The notes: a model not told the origin generated them from the letters alone. A stretch of DNA of 64,000 nt from Cyprinodon diabolis (GCA_030533445.1 CM060076.1:8181001-8245000), one strand, 5' to 3'. Positions 33,292-45,327 are shown, counted from the stretch's first letter. A program made the numbers and translations.

Positions 33292-34109
33292 TGTGATGGA
33301 GCGCCACTAAGCGTCCATCCCAGACTCTACGTTTCCGTGCTTCCTCTGGCCCAGGGGAGCGCGGTGCCAGGAGCGCGCGCACAGGGAGAAAGCTCTCCCA
33401 TGTGAGTGCGCTGCCCGGCAAACAGCTGCGTGTAGGCCCGCACCTGTGTCCCACGGTCCTGCACAGTCCCAACGAACATTCCCCCCGTCTGAACCGGTCA
33501 TCGCGCGCGTCTGAGGGTGCACACTCGGCGCCGAGCTTCCACAAACACTCACCTCTCATCTCTGCTTCAGTCCCGCTGTTCCTGGTCAAGGGGCCAAACT
33601 GGAGCACTTCCACGTCACGCTGGAAATAGCGCAGAGTGGCGCGCTTTGCCAGTCACGTGACAAAGGACTTAACCATTTTTGGTGTTTTGTTTTGTATTTT
33701 TATATTGTTTATGTTCCTGACGTTTTGAACAATGTATGGAGTCATTTTGGTTAATTTTGTAGTTTCTATGCAGGAAACTGGGTTTTGAGTTTTGTTATTT
33801 GGTTATTTTGTTTTTATCCTTAAAACCCCTTAATTTTTATTTTGGTTTACCCGGGGGAGGGGCTAAAGGGGTATTTAAAGGGGAGCTGAGCTCATTTGAA
33901 GGAGAGTGCTGGATCTGATGGTAGCGTTGGCTGTCCAAGTAAGTTGTCCTGTAAATAGTCCTGTAAATACTTGTTTTTGTTTTCTCGCTTCACTGTAAAT
34001 ATCGTCACTGTTTCACTATTTCCACCTGGGGAGCAATAAAAGAAAAAGCACAAACGATATTTTTTCAGCTGGGCCATCCTTTTTGTATTTTTGAAATGAA
34101 CCCGTGACA
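33292..34109 (+). mobile_element. solo LTR 3 (818 bp)
   Basis: It begins TGTGATGGAGC and ends CCCGTGACA, with a perfect 5-bp duplication ctgat at 33287-33291 and 34110-34114. The first 370 bp are strikingly CpG-rich for this window, a TATTTAAA box lies near 33872 and an AATAAA near 34035. No internal genes flank it. Confidence 0.85.
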
Positions 34110-34114
34110 CTGAT

Positions 34115-35199
34115 TTACTCCCTGTAACCATTTCTATTAACATCCTTTTTAGACAAAGTCTAGAGGTTGTATAAATCTGGTCAATTTGATTTAAATTGAA
34201 AATTCTGTCCTTGTAGACACATTATGTTTTGTTTTGTTTTTTGCTTGCAGAGGAATCCTTTTAAAGATCTCCACACATATTCACACTCACCTCAATGGTA
34301 ACGCTGCCTGAAGAGATCTGCCCTAATGGGGATGGATGGGACTTGTAGAAAGCAAGAGGAGAGAAAACAGGCTGGATGGACAAGAGGAGTCGCTAATGCA
34401 TTCCTGTGATCTGTGGATTGAAAAGTAGCGAAACAGAGAAAGAGAGTACGAAAGGGGAAAAGAGAGTGATTCTAATGCACAGAAAGGATGAGAGAGAGAA
34501 AAGGCAATCAGATGGAAAAACGAAAGAAAGAGTGAGCGAGCTGACACTTTGTCAGAGGTAGAGCTGGTGGTCTGATGGGCTAATGCTGCCCCGGTTCAAG
34601 TCCCTCTTAAAGACGTCAGATCACACAGGCAGATTGCCCTTAGAGGATTTGAGGCAGCCACCTGCCAGGGGAGCTGGGAAATTGCATTTGCTGCCTGCTA
34701 CAAGATCCTGATAAGAGCAGATTTGTTCTAAGAACGCAATGACAGGGCAAGGTTATCAAAAGCTGCCTGGCCTCCCTACTGAAAAGAAAGGAGAGGCCTC
34801 AAAGCCCCCATGAAATCCTCTGAAGAAAAGGAAAGAGGAGGAAAAAACTCTCAATTTGTGGTGAACACAAGATGCTTCTTGCTCTGATAAAATCTTAAAC
34901 TAAGTTCAAAATCAAGAGGAATCTTTTTCCCTCTATGCTAAGGTATGATTAATCTTCCCATTTACTCCATTTTAATATATATGTATGTAGTTTCAAATAA
35001 TGTAGCTACATGGCAAAGAAACTAGAATATTGGTTTGTAAGCTATGTATATAGTTAGATATTTCTGAAAAAACATAATTGTTTTAAGAGGTGCTTTAACA
35101 TTCTTATGAAAAAAATATTCAGTCTGCTTAACTTTTTCCCTTTTTGAAACTAACACTTCAAACTTGAGTGTTTTTTTTAGTTCAGAATTGCATGATAAT
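34115..35199. other. intergenic, nothing recognised
   Basis: Contains a purine-rich stretch (about 34340-34550, GAGA/AAAG words) but no gene or bounded repeat. Confidence 0.45.
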
Positions 35200-35251
35200 G
35201 TCATGATCTTGGTGCTGATAACTGGCTGGATTACTCATTTCATTCACCAGC
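35200..35251 (+). repeat. fragment of the LTR-like family
   Basis: TGTCATGATCTTGGTGCTGA then ACTCATTTCATTCACC matches the 5' edge of the copies at 23558 and 26020. Only about 50 bp survive. Confidence 0.55.
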
Positions 35252-35569
35252 CATAGGTAAATAATAGGTATGGGTAATTATTTAAGATAATAGTGGAAAG
35301 TAGAAGTTAAGTAAAAGAACTAAATTACCGTATTTTCCGCACAATAAGGCACACTGGATTATAAGGCGCACCTTTAATGAAACGCACCACACTATAAGGC
35401 CCATAGAGTAGAAGCTACAGAAGTGGCTGGGGTTGCATTATGCATCCACAAGATGCAGCTGCGCTAAAGAGAATGTAAAAAACAGTTAGATAAATAAGTC
35501 AAACTTTATTTATATATTAGGGCATTTACAATATGACAAACCCTCTTCAGCTGTAAACACACAAAAGAA

Positions 35570-35925
35570 ACATGTACATTCCAATCTATTCGTTCATTTC
35601 TCGAAAACAAATCCCTCAAATTCTCCTTCTTCAGTGCCCGAATTCAAAAGTTGGGGAAGTAGGAATATCAAAGGTGAGTGGAACCTCGTCCATGTTGAAG
35701 ATGCGCTCTGGACGGATCTTTTTTTCAGCTATCTTGTTTTTGTATCTGCTGCAAGAGGTCTTTTGGCAGTTGCTGCGAAATAGGAGTTTGTGTGCAGATG
35801 GAGAGATTATGTCTTTTCATAAACTGAAAGCACGAGAACGGACCGGCTCTAAAGTCATTGATGTTGAGTTTGCGTGCTACCACTGTTCCCTTCATTCATA
35901 TAGTGACTGTTGAGACACCTCTACT
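35570..35925 (-). pseudogene. pogo/Tigger transposase remnant
   Basis: Read on the - strand with frame changes, it gives a CENP-B-like HTH segment (FMKRHNLSICTQTPISQQLP) and then MDEVPLTFDIPTSPT, whose Asp is the first catalytic residue of pogo-type DDE transposases (about 35685-35693). Stops and a frameshift interrupt it, and the remaining DDE domain is missing. Confidence 0.65.
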
Positions 35926-36078
35926 CGCTGCTCTCTTTTAAATAACCCTCTGTTGGAGTTTGTCCTCTAACTGTATCCATCTTGCTTTGTTCAGAAACTC
36001 TGTTTAGTCTTCTTTACTTAGCGCACAGGTCATCTTCTTGCTTCTTCCACTACCGCACTATTGATTCATTAATGTTTA

Positions 36079-36974
36079 CAGGGGTTGACCTTAAGGATTT
36101 TTACCCTTTGGGCAAGTGACTTTCACATTTCATTTGCCCAGAAACAATTTTTACTTGCCCAGTATAATGTTTGATAAATATAGTTCCTAATATTCATTTT
36201 TGTATATATATCAATAAAACATAATTTTTTTGTAATTCAATATTTTTTAAGTTTACAGGTTCCTGGTGTGTATATGCATGCGTCAGATAATGAACTCAAG
36301 CCTACATTACCGTGTTAACCTGCTTTTCAATCCTTCCTGCACATTCTTTTCAAACTAAACTTTGCTTTAAACTGTTGTGTGCTTGAAAAAATATAAATTG
36401 TAAAAATCTAAAAAAACTTGACACTTTAAAAACTTAAGATAAATCACAAGACAGAGGTCAATGTCACAAATGAATAACTTTTATGTATGTTTATACAAGA
36501 TAATACTATTAATATTTTGTGACTTTTCTAGAGAATCGTTATACATAGTTATTTTATACAGGGTTTCCACAGTCTTACATAATTTCAGAATTCCCTGACT
36601 TTTAACTGACTCAGGATTAGTTTTCCCTGACAAAATAAATGCAGCCGGTTGTCGTTTTGATAGCTACATCAAAATTACCGTTAGGTGGACAAAAATCACG
36701 CCATCTGGTGGAAAATCACCCCGCTTTTTCAAATCACAAGCCTTTTTTCAAATCACGCGAGAATGTGTACAAAACAACAAAAATGGCGCCGGCAGCGTTT
36801 CTGGCTCGTTTTCATCGAATGTCAGTGATTTTAAAGTAATTTTGGGTGATACATTTTTTTTTTTTTTGCGATCATTGCACTTGCCCGGCGGGCAAATGCA
36901 AGGAAATTTGTACTCTCCCAACAATAAAAACTTCTTGCCCCAGGAGATCGGGCAATGGTTAACATCGAGCCCTG
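36079..36974. mobile_element. hAT-like non-autonomous element nested in the pogo-like element
   Basis: The left end CAGGGGTTGACCTTAAGG and the reverse-complemented right end CAGGGCTCGATGTTAACC match at 12 of 18, followed by GGGCAAG words in both arms. The flanks share only gttta (36074-36078 and 36975-36979), less than a full hAT duplication, so the classification rests on the ends. Confidence 0.55.
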
Positions 36975-37171
36975 GTTTAGTTCTCGAGCTGCTGCTCTAT
37001 TCCACTGTTTTACTGCCTTACTGATAGCATTGAATTTAAACACTGCATTCTACGTATGTCTCTTGAAAGGAACCATAATGGGGTCTTCCCACTATGAACC
37101 AGTCGCTACTTTTTCTATGGGAGAAAATGGAGTTGGCGGCTACTCCCAGTAGTTGTGAGACCTTTTGAAGC

Positions 37172-38103
37172 TTAAAGGAATAGTACACCAAAAACATGAT
37201 TAGCCTTCATTTTCTACTCACCCCCATGCTGAACAACACTCTGGAGTACTTTTTTTATATCTAAAATGCATCTGGAGATCTGGGAGGCTTCTTGCTGTCT
37301 GCTGACATTCAAATAATGGAGGTCTATGGTGCCCGAGGCAGAAAGGTCCATAAAAGTCCACAAAAAACGTGTCAATATTCCTCCATACTGCTCGTCCAAT
37401 GTATTCCAAGTGTCCTGAGTGGGTAGCGTCCATAATTTACTCGAAACGAAGTCATTTAGAATGTTTTTAGAGCATAAACAGTAGTGTACAGGATTTCCTA
37501 AAAGCGCGCCCCTGCGAGTTCACGAGCCCACGGAAACTGCGGCAGACCAAGCCAGATGAAAGTGCGCATTCAGCGTCTGCTCTTGATAATGCAAGCGTAG
37601 AAGAAGAAACTTGCTGTTTACCTGTGCAAAGAAAGAAACAACGAAAGAAAAATGTCTGTGGTCTGTTCAGTGTTGAGGAAGAGCATGAGTTCTTTGCCGA
37701 GCTGAATGCGCACTTTCATCTGGTTTGGTCTGCCGCGGTTTCTGTAGGCTCGTGAACTCGCAGGCGCGCGCTTTTAGGAAATCTTATACACTACTGTTTA
37801 TGCTCTAAAAACATTCTAAATGACTTCGTTTCGAGTAAATTATGGACGCTACCCACTCAGGACACTTGGAATACATTGGACGAGCAGTATGGAGGAATGT
37901 TGACACTTTTTTTGTGGACTTTTATGGACCTTTCTGCCTCGGGCACCATAGACCTCCATTATTTGAATGTCAGCAGACAGCAAGAAGCCTCCCAGATCTC
38001 CAGATGCATTTGAGATATGAAAAAAGTACTCCAGAGTGTTGTTCAGCATGGGGGTGAGTAGAAAATGAAGGCTAATCATGTTTTGGGTGTACTATTCCTT
38101 TAA
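37172..38103. mobile_element. foldback element with two 403-bp arms
   Basis: The left arm (37172-37574) and right arm (37701-38103) are reverse complements with only scattered mismatches. They surround a 126-bp loop (37575-37700). The ends read TTAAAGGAATAGTACACC in both orientations, so TTAA may be the target duplication and AGGAATAGTACACC the terminus. The ends resemble the abundant fish repeats starting TTAAAGG-ATAGTTCACCC. Short open frames are mirrored in both arms and are not genes. Confidence 0.88.
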
Positions 38104-38830
38104 TTTCGATCCATACCTAGGGCGCAACAATTTAAAGCGCACTGTTGGTTTTTGAGAAAATTGAAGGCTTTTAGGTGTGCCTAATAGTGCAGAAAATATG
38201 GTAGTTAAAGAAATCCAAGAAGGGTTTGATATTGATGGTACTACTGGCTAATTTCCAATGATAACTGAGAAGGGGAAAAAAATGTTGGAAGCATCTTGCT
38301 AACCAGTTGTCTCGGAAGCATCTTGCTAACCAGTTAGCAACTTAGTGCTAGTAGGTTCCCAATGGGAAATTATATCGGGATCAAGTAGCACCAAGTAACG
38401 ACACTGTCAAGGAATGCGTTGGACAGCGAAAACATGCAAGAGGAGGAGAGTTTTCTCTGTCATACATTTTTTATTTAGAGGAGGAAAGCGGGATGAAGTT
38501 GTTGTGAAAGAGGACGCCAGGGCATCAGAAGCTTGGTTTGGTGTAGAAGGCTTACAGCCGTACATGTTTGAGGCCTTGCCTCGCAATGCTGCCGGTTCGG
38601 TTAGCTCTACGCCTGCTGAAGACGTCCATCTCCATGAATACTGGGACATAACTCAATGGGAAAGGAAATTATTCTTATTTCTTTTTTCAACTGTTGTGTA
38701 TGTTAGCTGCGATATATGAATCAAGATGCTATGACCAAAAAAATTTGATTGACAGATGACCTTTGATATATGATTGGCCGAATTTAAGTGTACAAGCTGA
38801 TGTATAACTAACTGGCTGGCATAAAATAAC

Positions 38831-38844
38831 GGGGGGGGGGGGGG
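38831..38844. repeat. G14 homopolymer
   Basis: Fourteen consecutive G. Length calls here may be unreliable in an assembly. Confidence 0.9.
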
Positions 38845-39094
38845 AAGATTTTAAGACAGGATTTAAAAAAAAAAAGAAATTTTCTAACTTTTGGGACAAT
38901 ATTGTCTGATAAAGATTACATTTATATACATGTTTAAGCCAGAATGTTTTGTGATTTAAATATGACTTCCCTACAACTTTAAGAAGGATTTACCTCTTTT
39001 AGAGTCTGATCTGATTCAGATAATAAACATGTCCCTTATGCTGGGTGTTTTCCTACAGGCCCTAACTCAGCAATTTTTGAACCATTGTTGAGAA

Positions 39095-39780
39095 CTTGGA
39101 CAGGTTAAGCTTGGACAAATTAATCCTGCAGAACTACAGAACCATTTCAAACATCGCCTTCATCAGTAAAATTTTTCAAAAAGGTATGTTTCAGCAGTTA
39201 AATACCTTCTTAACGACCATCTGCTTTGATGTGTTCCAGTCAGTTTTCCTTGCCGACCACAGTACTGAGCCCTCATAAAAGTGTTTTATGACATTTGTAT
39301 AAATTCAGACTCTGGAAGAACCATCTACTAGTATTATTTGACCTCGTTTAACAGCGTTTTATACTGTTGATCACTTGATTTTATTAGAGCATCTGGAAAA
39401 GTGGGTTAGCCTTTTTGATACTGCACTGGACTGGTTTAAATCCTACCAGAAGGACAGAGACTTCTATGAGTTACATTCTGGGGCCCCTCCTATTTAATAT
39501 TTACAGGTTCCCCTTAGCTCAGATTATAGCAGACATCAGCATCAGTTTCCATAACTACGCAGACGATTCACAGCTTTACATCACAATATCCCCAGGTGAC
39601 AATGAACCCATCAGAGTGTTGTGTAGATACATAGAACCGATCAATATATGGATGCGCCATTATTTTCTCCAACTCAATAAAAACAAAACTGTGCTTATCT
39701 TTAGACCAAAGAAGGAAAGCTCCAGAGTTAGCTCACAGCTTCAGCTGCTACAGCTAGAATCCCCTGATTATGGCTGAATG
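39095..39780 (+). pseudogene. CR1/L2-like LINE reverse transcriptase, 5' part of relic
   Basis: Fragments in several frames read [32 protein letters not shown] and [21 protein letters not shown] at 39556-39567 is the catalytic Asp pair of the palm domain. Stops and frameshifts disrupt the frame. The clade is inferred from wording like that of fish L2/Rex-type LINEs. Confidence 0.8.
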
Positions 39781-40343
39781 AATTTGTACGTACAAACGGT
39801 TCTTTCATGAGTCCCAATGACCTAATTTTTATGTGTCCATCTACATCTAAAGACAGAATAATTAAGTGACAGCAGTGGACCCTGGTCATGCAGTGACACA
39901 GAGATATAAAGTTCCGTCTTCAGCAAGCATGTAGTAAGAGCTTTTGTAGTACTTTATAATCTAAGCAAGTTGGATTAAATCTATGTTGAATAAAATTTCC
40001 CCAAGAATGCACCCTAGGGGGTCTAATCAGTTTCCTTCCATTACATTTTTCTCACCCAAATTCTTTGGCACAAAGAAGTTGAGGTCTACCATAAATATTA
40101 GATTGGATTATGTCCTGTAAAAATTTAACCTTGATTTGGTTTCTTTTTTATTAGTTAAGTTTTCAGAACTTGTGGGAAATGACCTGATTGGATAGAAATA
40201 TTGTTATCTTTTGGTCATCTATAACTACTCAGAGCTGTATTTTGCGTGGGATGCAAATGATGAAATCCTGCCATAGATAATCAATTTTGGCTAATCTGAT
40301 GCTCAATACTTCATAGAGTGTAACAAAGAAGACTGAATACACA

Positions 40344-40440
40344 ATTCAATTTGACTGTGTGATCTGGTTGAACTGTAAAGTGCCTTGAGATGACATGTGT
40401 TGTGAATTTGGCGCTATATAAATAAACTGAATTGAATTGA
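40344..40440 (+). repeat. LINE/SINE 3'-tail family, copy 2
   Basis: It carries the TGCCTTGAGATGACATGTG core and the tail ATAAATAAACTGAATTGAAT. It lies between two pieces of the LINE relic, indicating a later insertion or a rearrangement. Confidence 0.8.
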
Positions 40441-40685
40441 AAATTATGCAACCAGGTCATGTATTTTTGATAGATTTGCAACCGTAATTGCAGAATTGTG
40501 TAGGATATACAGTTTCAAAATATTTTTTACGTGAAGTAATCGTTAAACATTACTTGAATTTTCTTTTCCATAGGTAACTGTAAAAGCAAAAACATGTCTG
40601 ATCTCTATGGGTATTCTTTTGTTTGCAAAATTCTGTAGCCAGAATTCTGATGAAAATTAAAATGAGAGCATATTTCTACTATCCT

Positions 40686-40985
40686 AGCTTCCTGTTAAAT
40701 CCAGAATACAATTTAAAATCCTTCTTCTAATATATAAAGCCTTAAATAGCCAAGTTCAATCTTACATCAGAGATCTGACTGTACCTTATGTTCCTAACAG
40801 AGCACTCAATCTGCAGGTTTACTAGCGGTCCCTAGAATTAGTAAAAGTAGAATGAGAGGCAAACCTTTAAGTTATCAGGTTCCTCTCCTGTGGAACCAGC
40901 TACCAGTTTTATTAATTGAGGCAGACACTGACCTGTCTACTCTTAAGGGTAGGCTTAAAACTGCCATTTTATCCGTTGCTATCTC
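40686..40985 (+). pseudogene. LINE reverse transcriptase, 3' part of relic
   Basis: It continues the LINE ORF with ILLLIYKALNSQVQSYIRDL and PYVPNRALNLQ, then degrades into several frames. A related stretch is at 56936-57008. Confidence 0.7.
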
Positions 40986-41499
40986 TATAGCTATGCTGCT
41001 ATAGGCTTAGACTGCTGGAAGACATAGGGACCCCTTTTCATCATTCTGCCTCATTCTATTGCTATTCTCCTATTCTCCAGTATTAGTTTAATCTCTAACC
41101 TTATGCTCTCTTTGCTTTTTCTCATCTTACTAGCTTCATCTGATCTGTTCCTGCTTGGCTGTGACATCATCCTGGAAAGAAATATCAGCTGGGCTGTTGC
41201 AATCAATACAGTTTAGTTCTGTTTCTCTGACTGTGACTAACTGGATGTGTTCTCTTTCATACTCTGACATGGGAGCTGGCTCGGACCTCATCTGCCTGGC
41301 TGTGTGTTTCCTGGATGGGGCGGCCTGTTGAGCTGGTTGACAGTTATCATTTGCATTTTTGCTTCTTTTTGCATGTCTGCCTCTGTCTCCTTGACCCCCA
41401 GTCTGCCTCGGCAGATGGCAGCTTGCACTGAGCCTGGTTCTGATGGAGGTGTCTTTCTGTTAAAAGGACGTTTTTCTTTCCACTGTCGCCATCTGATTT

Positions 41500-41716
41500 A
41501 AATCCCTTTATTGTCCCACCATGGGGAAATTCACTCCCTGCATTTAACCCATCTCCTTTGGCAGCAGTGGGTTGCCATTGTGTGGCACCCGGGGAGCAGT
41601 GTGGGGTTAGGGGTCTTGCTTAGGAACCCAGGGTGGAGGCTGTGGGGATCGAACCCGGTACTTGCAACCTTCTCAGCACAAGTGCACTGCTCTAACCACC
41701 AGGCCAACACTCCCCA
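41500..41716 (-). repeat. tRNA-derived SINE, family 1, copy 1
   Basis: In - orientation it follows the copy at 53013. The stretch GGGGATCGAACCCGG on the + strand corresponds to the B-box region, and TTTATTGTCCCACCATGGGG to the tail. Confidence 0.65.
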
Positions 41717-41830
41717 TAATATATATATACAAGCATGCTTGGTGTGAGGGATTGCCTTCGAGTCAATTTAGTTGATTGAATCAAATGTTTTTTTTCCTTA
41801 GATAGAAAACAATTTAACGATCTATCGAAC

Positions 41831-41930
41831 CAATCTAACTTTATGATCTGGTTGAACTGTCTCGGTAAATTGCCTTGAGATGAAACGTGTTATGAATTGG
41901 TGCTGTATAAATAAACCAAATTTAAATGAA
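41831..41930 (+). repeat. LINE/SINE 3'-tail family, copy 3
   Basis: TGATCTGGTTGAACTGTCTC, TTGCCTTGAGATGAAACG and ATAAATAAACC match the other copies. It is a plausible true 3' end of the LINE relic upstream. Confidence 0.7.
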
Positions 41931-42241
41931 TTCCTATGGGTAGATTTATTCTGCTGGGTCTAGCCCGGACAATACCCTTAAACATAACAAATATCTGTAC
42001 ATAACCTACCCAAACATTAAACCAAAATCAAATAATACTTTAGTAGTGAAAAATAAACTTAACCGTTAACAAAAAAGAAAGTGAGAACACCAAAATGTCT
42101 TTAATTTGGTAAAAACAAACAGTCTTCAGTTTGGTGGATATTAAATAGTGAATTGGTCCTCACTTTGATGCCAAAAAAGGATCCCCCTCACAGACACATA
42201 TCAGCATAAGCAGAACTTGTTTAATTTCTTTAATGTATATG

Positions 42242-42853
42242 TGTCATGATCTATTTAAGAGATCTGACCCAAAATGCAGAGAACCACTCAGAGAGACAGG
42301 GGAAAAGTTAAACAAGTTTATTTGAATGAACCATGGAGGTGAACGGGGTTGGACTCACGTTAGTGGAGAAAACTTTCTTTCCAGAATCCAGTGTTGTGTG
42401 GGTTAACCAGAGGGAGTAGCTCGTTGGAGGGCGGACAGGTTTAGACTTGGTTTCTGAGGCACTATGGAGCGGACTTCACTTGAAATCCAGGAGGTCTTGA
42501 ACGGAACTTGTGGAGGTTAATCCCCTGCTCAGTGTGAGACTCAAACAATCCTTCCAGGGGAAGAAGGCCAAAAACATCCAGCTTGCAGGATGGCTTCCTG
42601 CCAAAAGGCAAATACAAAAAAACACAGACTCAGAGAAACAAAGACCAAGTTAGACTCAGCTAATCTCAGCTTGGCTAGAGTACCCCAAACTGGCAAACAC
42701 TCTGGCGTCGAGATGGTGACAGTCCACCGCTTAAGTAGTCCTCAGTGATGAACCAACCAGCTGCGAGAGGACCAACGAGAAGAGGGCACCACCTGTTTTT
42801 GGAGGTAGAGAAAGACACAAAAAACACAACCCACACCAACTGGATTCCTAACA
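42242..42853 (-). mobile_element. solo LTR 4 (612 bp, - orientation)
   Basis: On the + strand it starts TGTCATGATC and ends ATTCCTAACA, with a perfect 5-bp duplication atatg at 42237-42241 and 42854-42858. An AATAAA on the - strand (TTTATT near 42320) sets the orientation. No internal genes adjoin it. Confidence 0.82.
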
Positions 42854-42858
42854 ATATG

Positions 42859-45013
42859 CCCATTATCAACTTGTAAAGCCCTTTGCACTGACAATTAAAA
42901 CAAATTGTACCAACAGATTAGTTTAAGTATTTATTTTTTATAATTTTTTATCTAAGCAAAATTCCCTTCTCCTGGATGAGCATCTAGTGACAGTGGTCAG
43001 TTGTTTACACAATGTCATGGACTTTGCATCAATCCCCCCAGGATGTAGGCAGTGACAATGGAAAGGAAAGCAGAGGCAAACTAAATTTTAACAGGTTGAA
43101 AACTCCAGCAACCCTGGGCTCAGTTTCAGCTTCTTTCTACTGAGGCTAACTGGAGGTATAAGAAGATAGAAGCAGACACAGAAAAAGTACATAGAAGCAC
43201 TAATCTAGAAGGTGATGTTAAACCTGCTCACAGATGGCTTTATGTAGGAAAGAAACAGTTTATCATCTGCATGTGGTAGTTTTTGAAAGGCTCAAAGTGT
43301 CTAAGGCTAAAAAAATCTATTCCGTTTCCTGCCTTTACTTGCCAAAATAAAACAAAGCAAAACACGAAATTGAACAGCTTTATCAAGAGGACAATTTGAT
43401 TACTTTACTTGAGACCAATCTCATTGTTGTCTACGTTAAGCATTTGTAGGCCTCTACAGTGTAGCATGTCACACAGAAAGATAACGGTATCTCTACAAAT
43501 GTCATCATATCTACAAAATTTCTGGAAATTTGCATCAAGTTCAGTTTTCACCAAAGGACATGTAGGATGCCAGAGAGAAGGCTAGTTATGAAGTTATGGA
43601 TAAAAATATTAGTTATCTGCATCAGTATTACTGCTGCATAAATAAGATGCTGTTTTGTGGCACTGTCCTTTCAGTATGCATGTGTGGACTGTGGATTTAC
43701 TTAATTTCGCATGGTCAGAAGTATATGATCTGTCTTTTTGTGTGAGTGCGTATATGAGTGGGTGTGTATATGTGTGGATGTTTTTTTACTCTAGGTGATT
43801 TGTGACTATAGGGGTAAATTAAATCATTTCTCAAGGCCTCAACAGTCTAGTATGTCACAAAGAAATATAACAGCATCACTGCAAGCTCTCTGATATTCCA
43901 GCCAGAGTAGACAGCAAGGAGATAACAGTTCTGGGATCAAACTGAACAGTTAAGCAGCAAAAAAAGATTGTGTCCTGAGTAAAGACTATGGTTTAATACA
44001 CAAGTATGTTTTCTTTTATAGCTTTACACAACTATGTATCCTATCAGAAGTGCTTTCTGGGGGGGTTTTAACTATACAGTTGTTTCTATATAAGAGTTTA
44101 AATAAAATGAAAAGAGAAAACATCATAGTTTATAATTAGATAATAAGCACACAGTGTTAATGGAAGAAGAAAATGTTCACCTACTTTTGGGTTTGTAATT
44201 GGTGATTCTGCCTGGGCTTTTGATACCATTTAGGGGAGGACAAAAAAGCAGAGAACCGACACTAGTTGCGGTGAGATGGATGAATCCCAGACAACCTATA
44301 AATCACTCTCTTATTAACTTGTAGGCCAGTGAATGTAAAATCCTATTGGCCTCCAGGGAGCAGAAAACACAAGGCCGTTGTTGCTTCAGCCTTCAGTCTG
44401 AGCTCACAGACGGATAAAACCAGGGATTTATTACCAAGTTAAGGATGGCACCCAAGTTAAGCGGTGGTGTGAGGAGAATGGATTCAAACAGAATACCAAT
44501 ATCTTTTACTGTTGTACAATGGGGGAATTCATGTGTGTCAGTAGCCTTGCAAAAACACAAACTAACACAGAAAGGTACATAAAAGATTTTAAAGAGCAAA
44601 TGTCATAGTTGAAATTAGACACTAAAGGGGAATATACACTATATAATCATTAAAGATAACACTCAGATTACATACAATTTTCAAGTTAAAAACAAAAACA
44701 AAACAGAAGCAGCCAATTTCCCAAAAAACTATGGAAAGACTGTAAGAATGACAGCAGGGTTGTAGAAAACACTGAGCAGCTAAAACTGTATAAATGAGTG
44801 TAAACACTTACTAGGCCTGTTGAGAGCAGTGAGGATATAAGAAAGTCTTGATGTCTGCAGGTTATAATTGGCTGTGATTTTTGATCACAATGGGAATGAT
44901 AAATATTTAATGTACTACTACAGGGTTAAGATTTTGAGTTTAATACATTTCCCTTTTAAGAAAAAAAATAACTTTTTCTTTTCTTTTTCTTTTGGAAAGA
45001 ATAACTTCAACAA
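42859..45013. other. intergenic with a diverged direct repeat
   Basis: About 43450-43500 and 43836-43888 share CAG-GTAGCATGTCACA-like wording (ACAGTSTAGYATGTCACA). No gene or element with ends is recognised. Confidence 0.45.
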
Positions 45014-45017
45014 TTAA

Positions 45018-45327
45018 CCCTATAATGCCAAATGTATCATATTTGATACATACGGTTTCTGAAACGTTTTGCGTCTGACACCTTTTGCATATTTTAATGG
45101 TTAAAAACTTTGCTCAAAATCCTATTGTACAAAATCAGATGATAACAGAGGGCAGAAGACTACACAGAAAATTATCTTGACTTATCGCATAGTAATAAAT
45201 TATTAATATCAAAAATGTATTTCTGTTTTTTGTTTTTACATATTTTGTTAAAAGGGCAAATAAGGAATTCAAAAAAAAAAAAAGTCATTTTCTGTTTTGT
45301 TTTATTTTTGGATCGGGCTTTAAAGGG
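45018..45327. mobile_element. piggyBac-like MITE (310 bp)
   Basis: TTAA at 45014-45017 and 45328-45331 flanks ends CCCTATAATGCC and, reverse-complemented, CCCTTTAAAGCC. These ends are typical of fish piggyBac MITEs. No coding content is seen. Confidence 0.75.

Larger units (their letters stand above)
35328..38201. mobile_element. pogo/Tigger-like element hosting two nested insertions
   Basis: The left end CCGTATTTTCCGCACAATA and the reverse-complemented right end CCATATTTTCTGCACTATT are flanked by TA (35326-35327 and 38202-38203). Both ends continue with AAGGCACAC or TAGGCACAC. The - strand transposase remnant at 35570-35925 supports a pogo/Tigger assignment. The total of 2874 bp includes a hAT-like element (36079-36974) and a foldback element (37172-38103). 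Confidence 0.72.

Noticed and set aside
37218..38057. Mirrored frames encoding the same 71-residue peptide in opposite directions
   Set aside because: They are the two arms of the foldback element, not duplicated genes.
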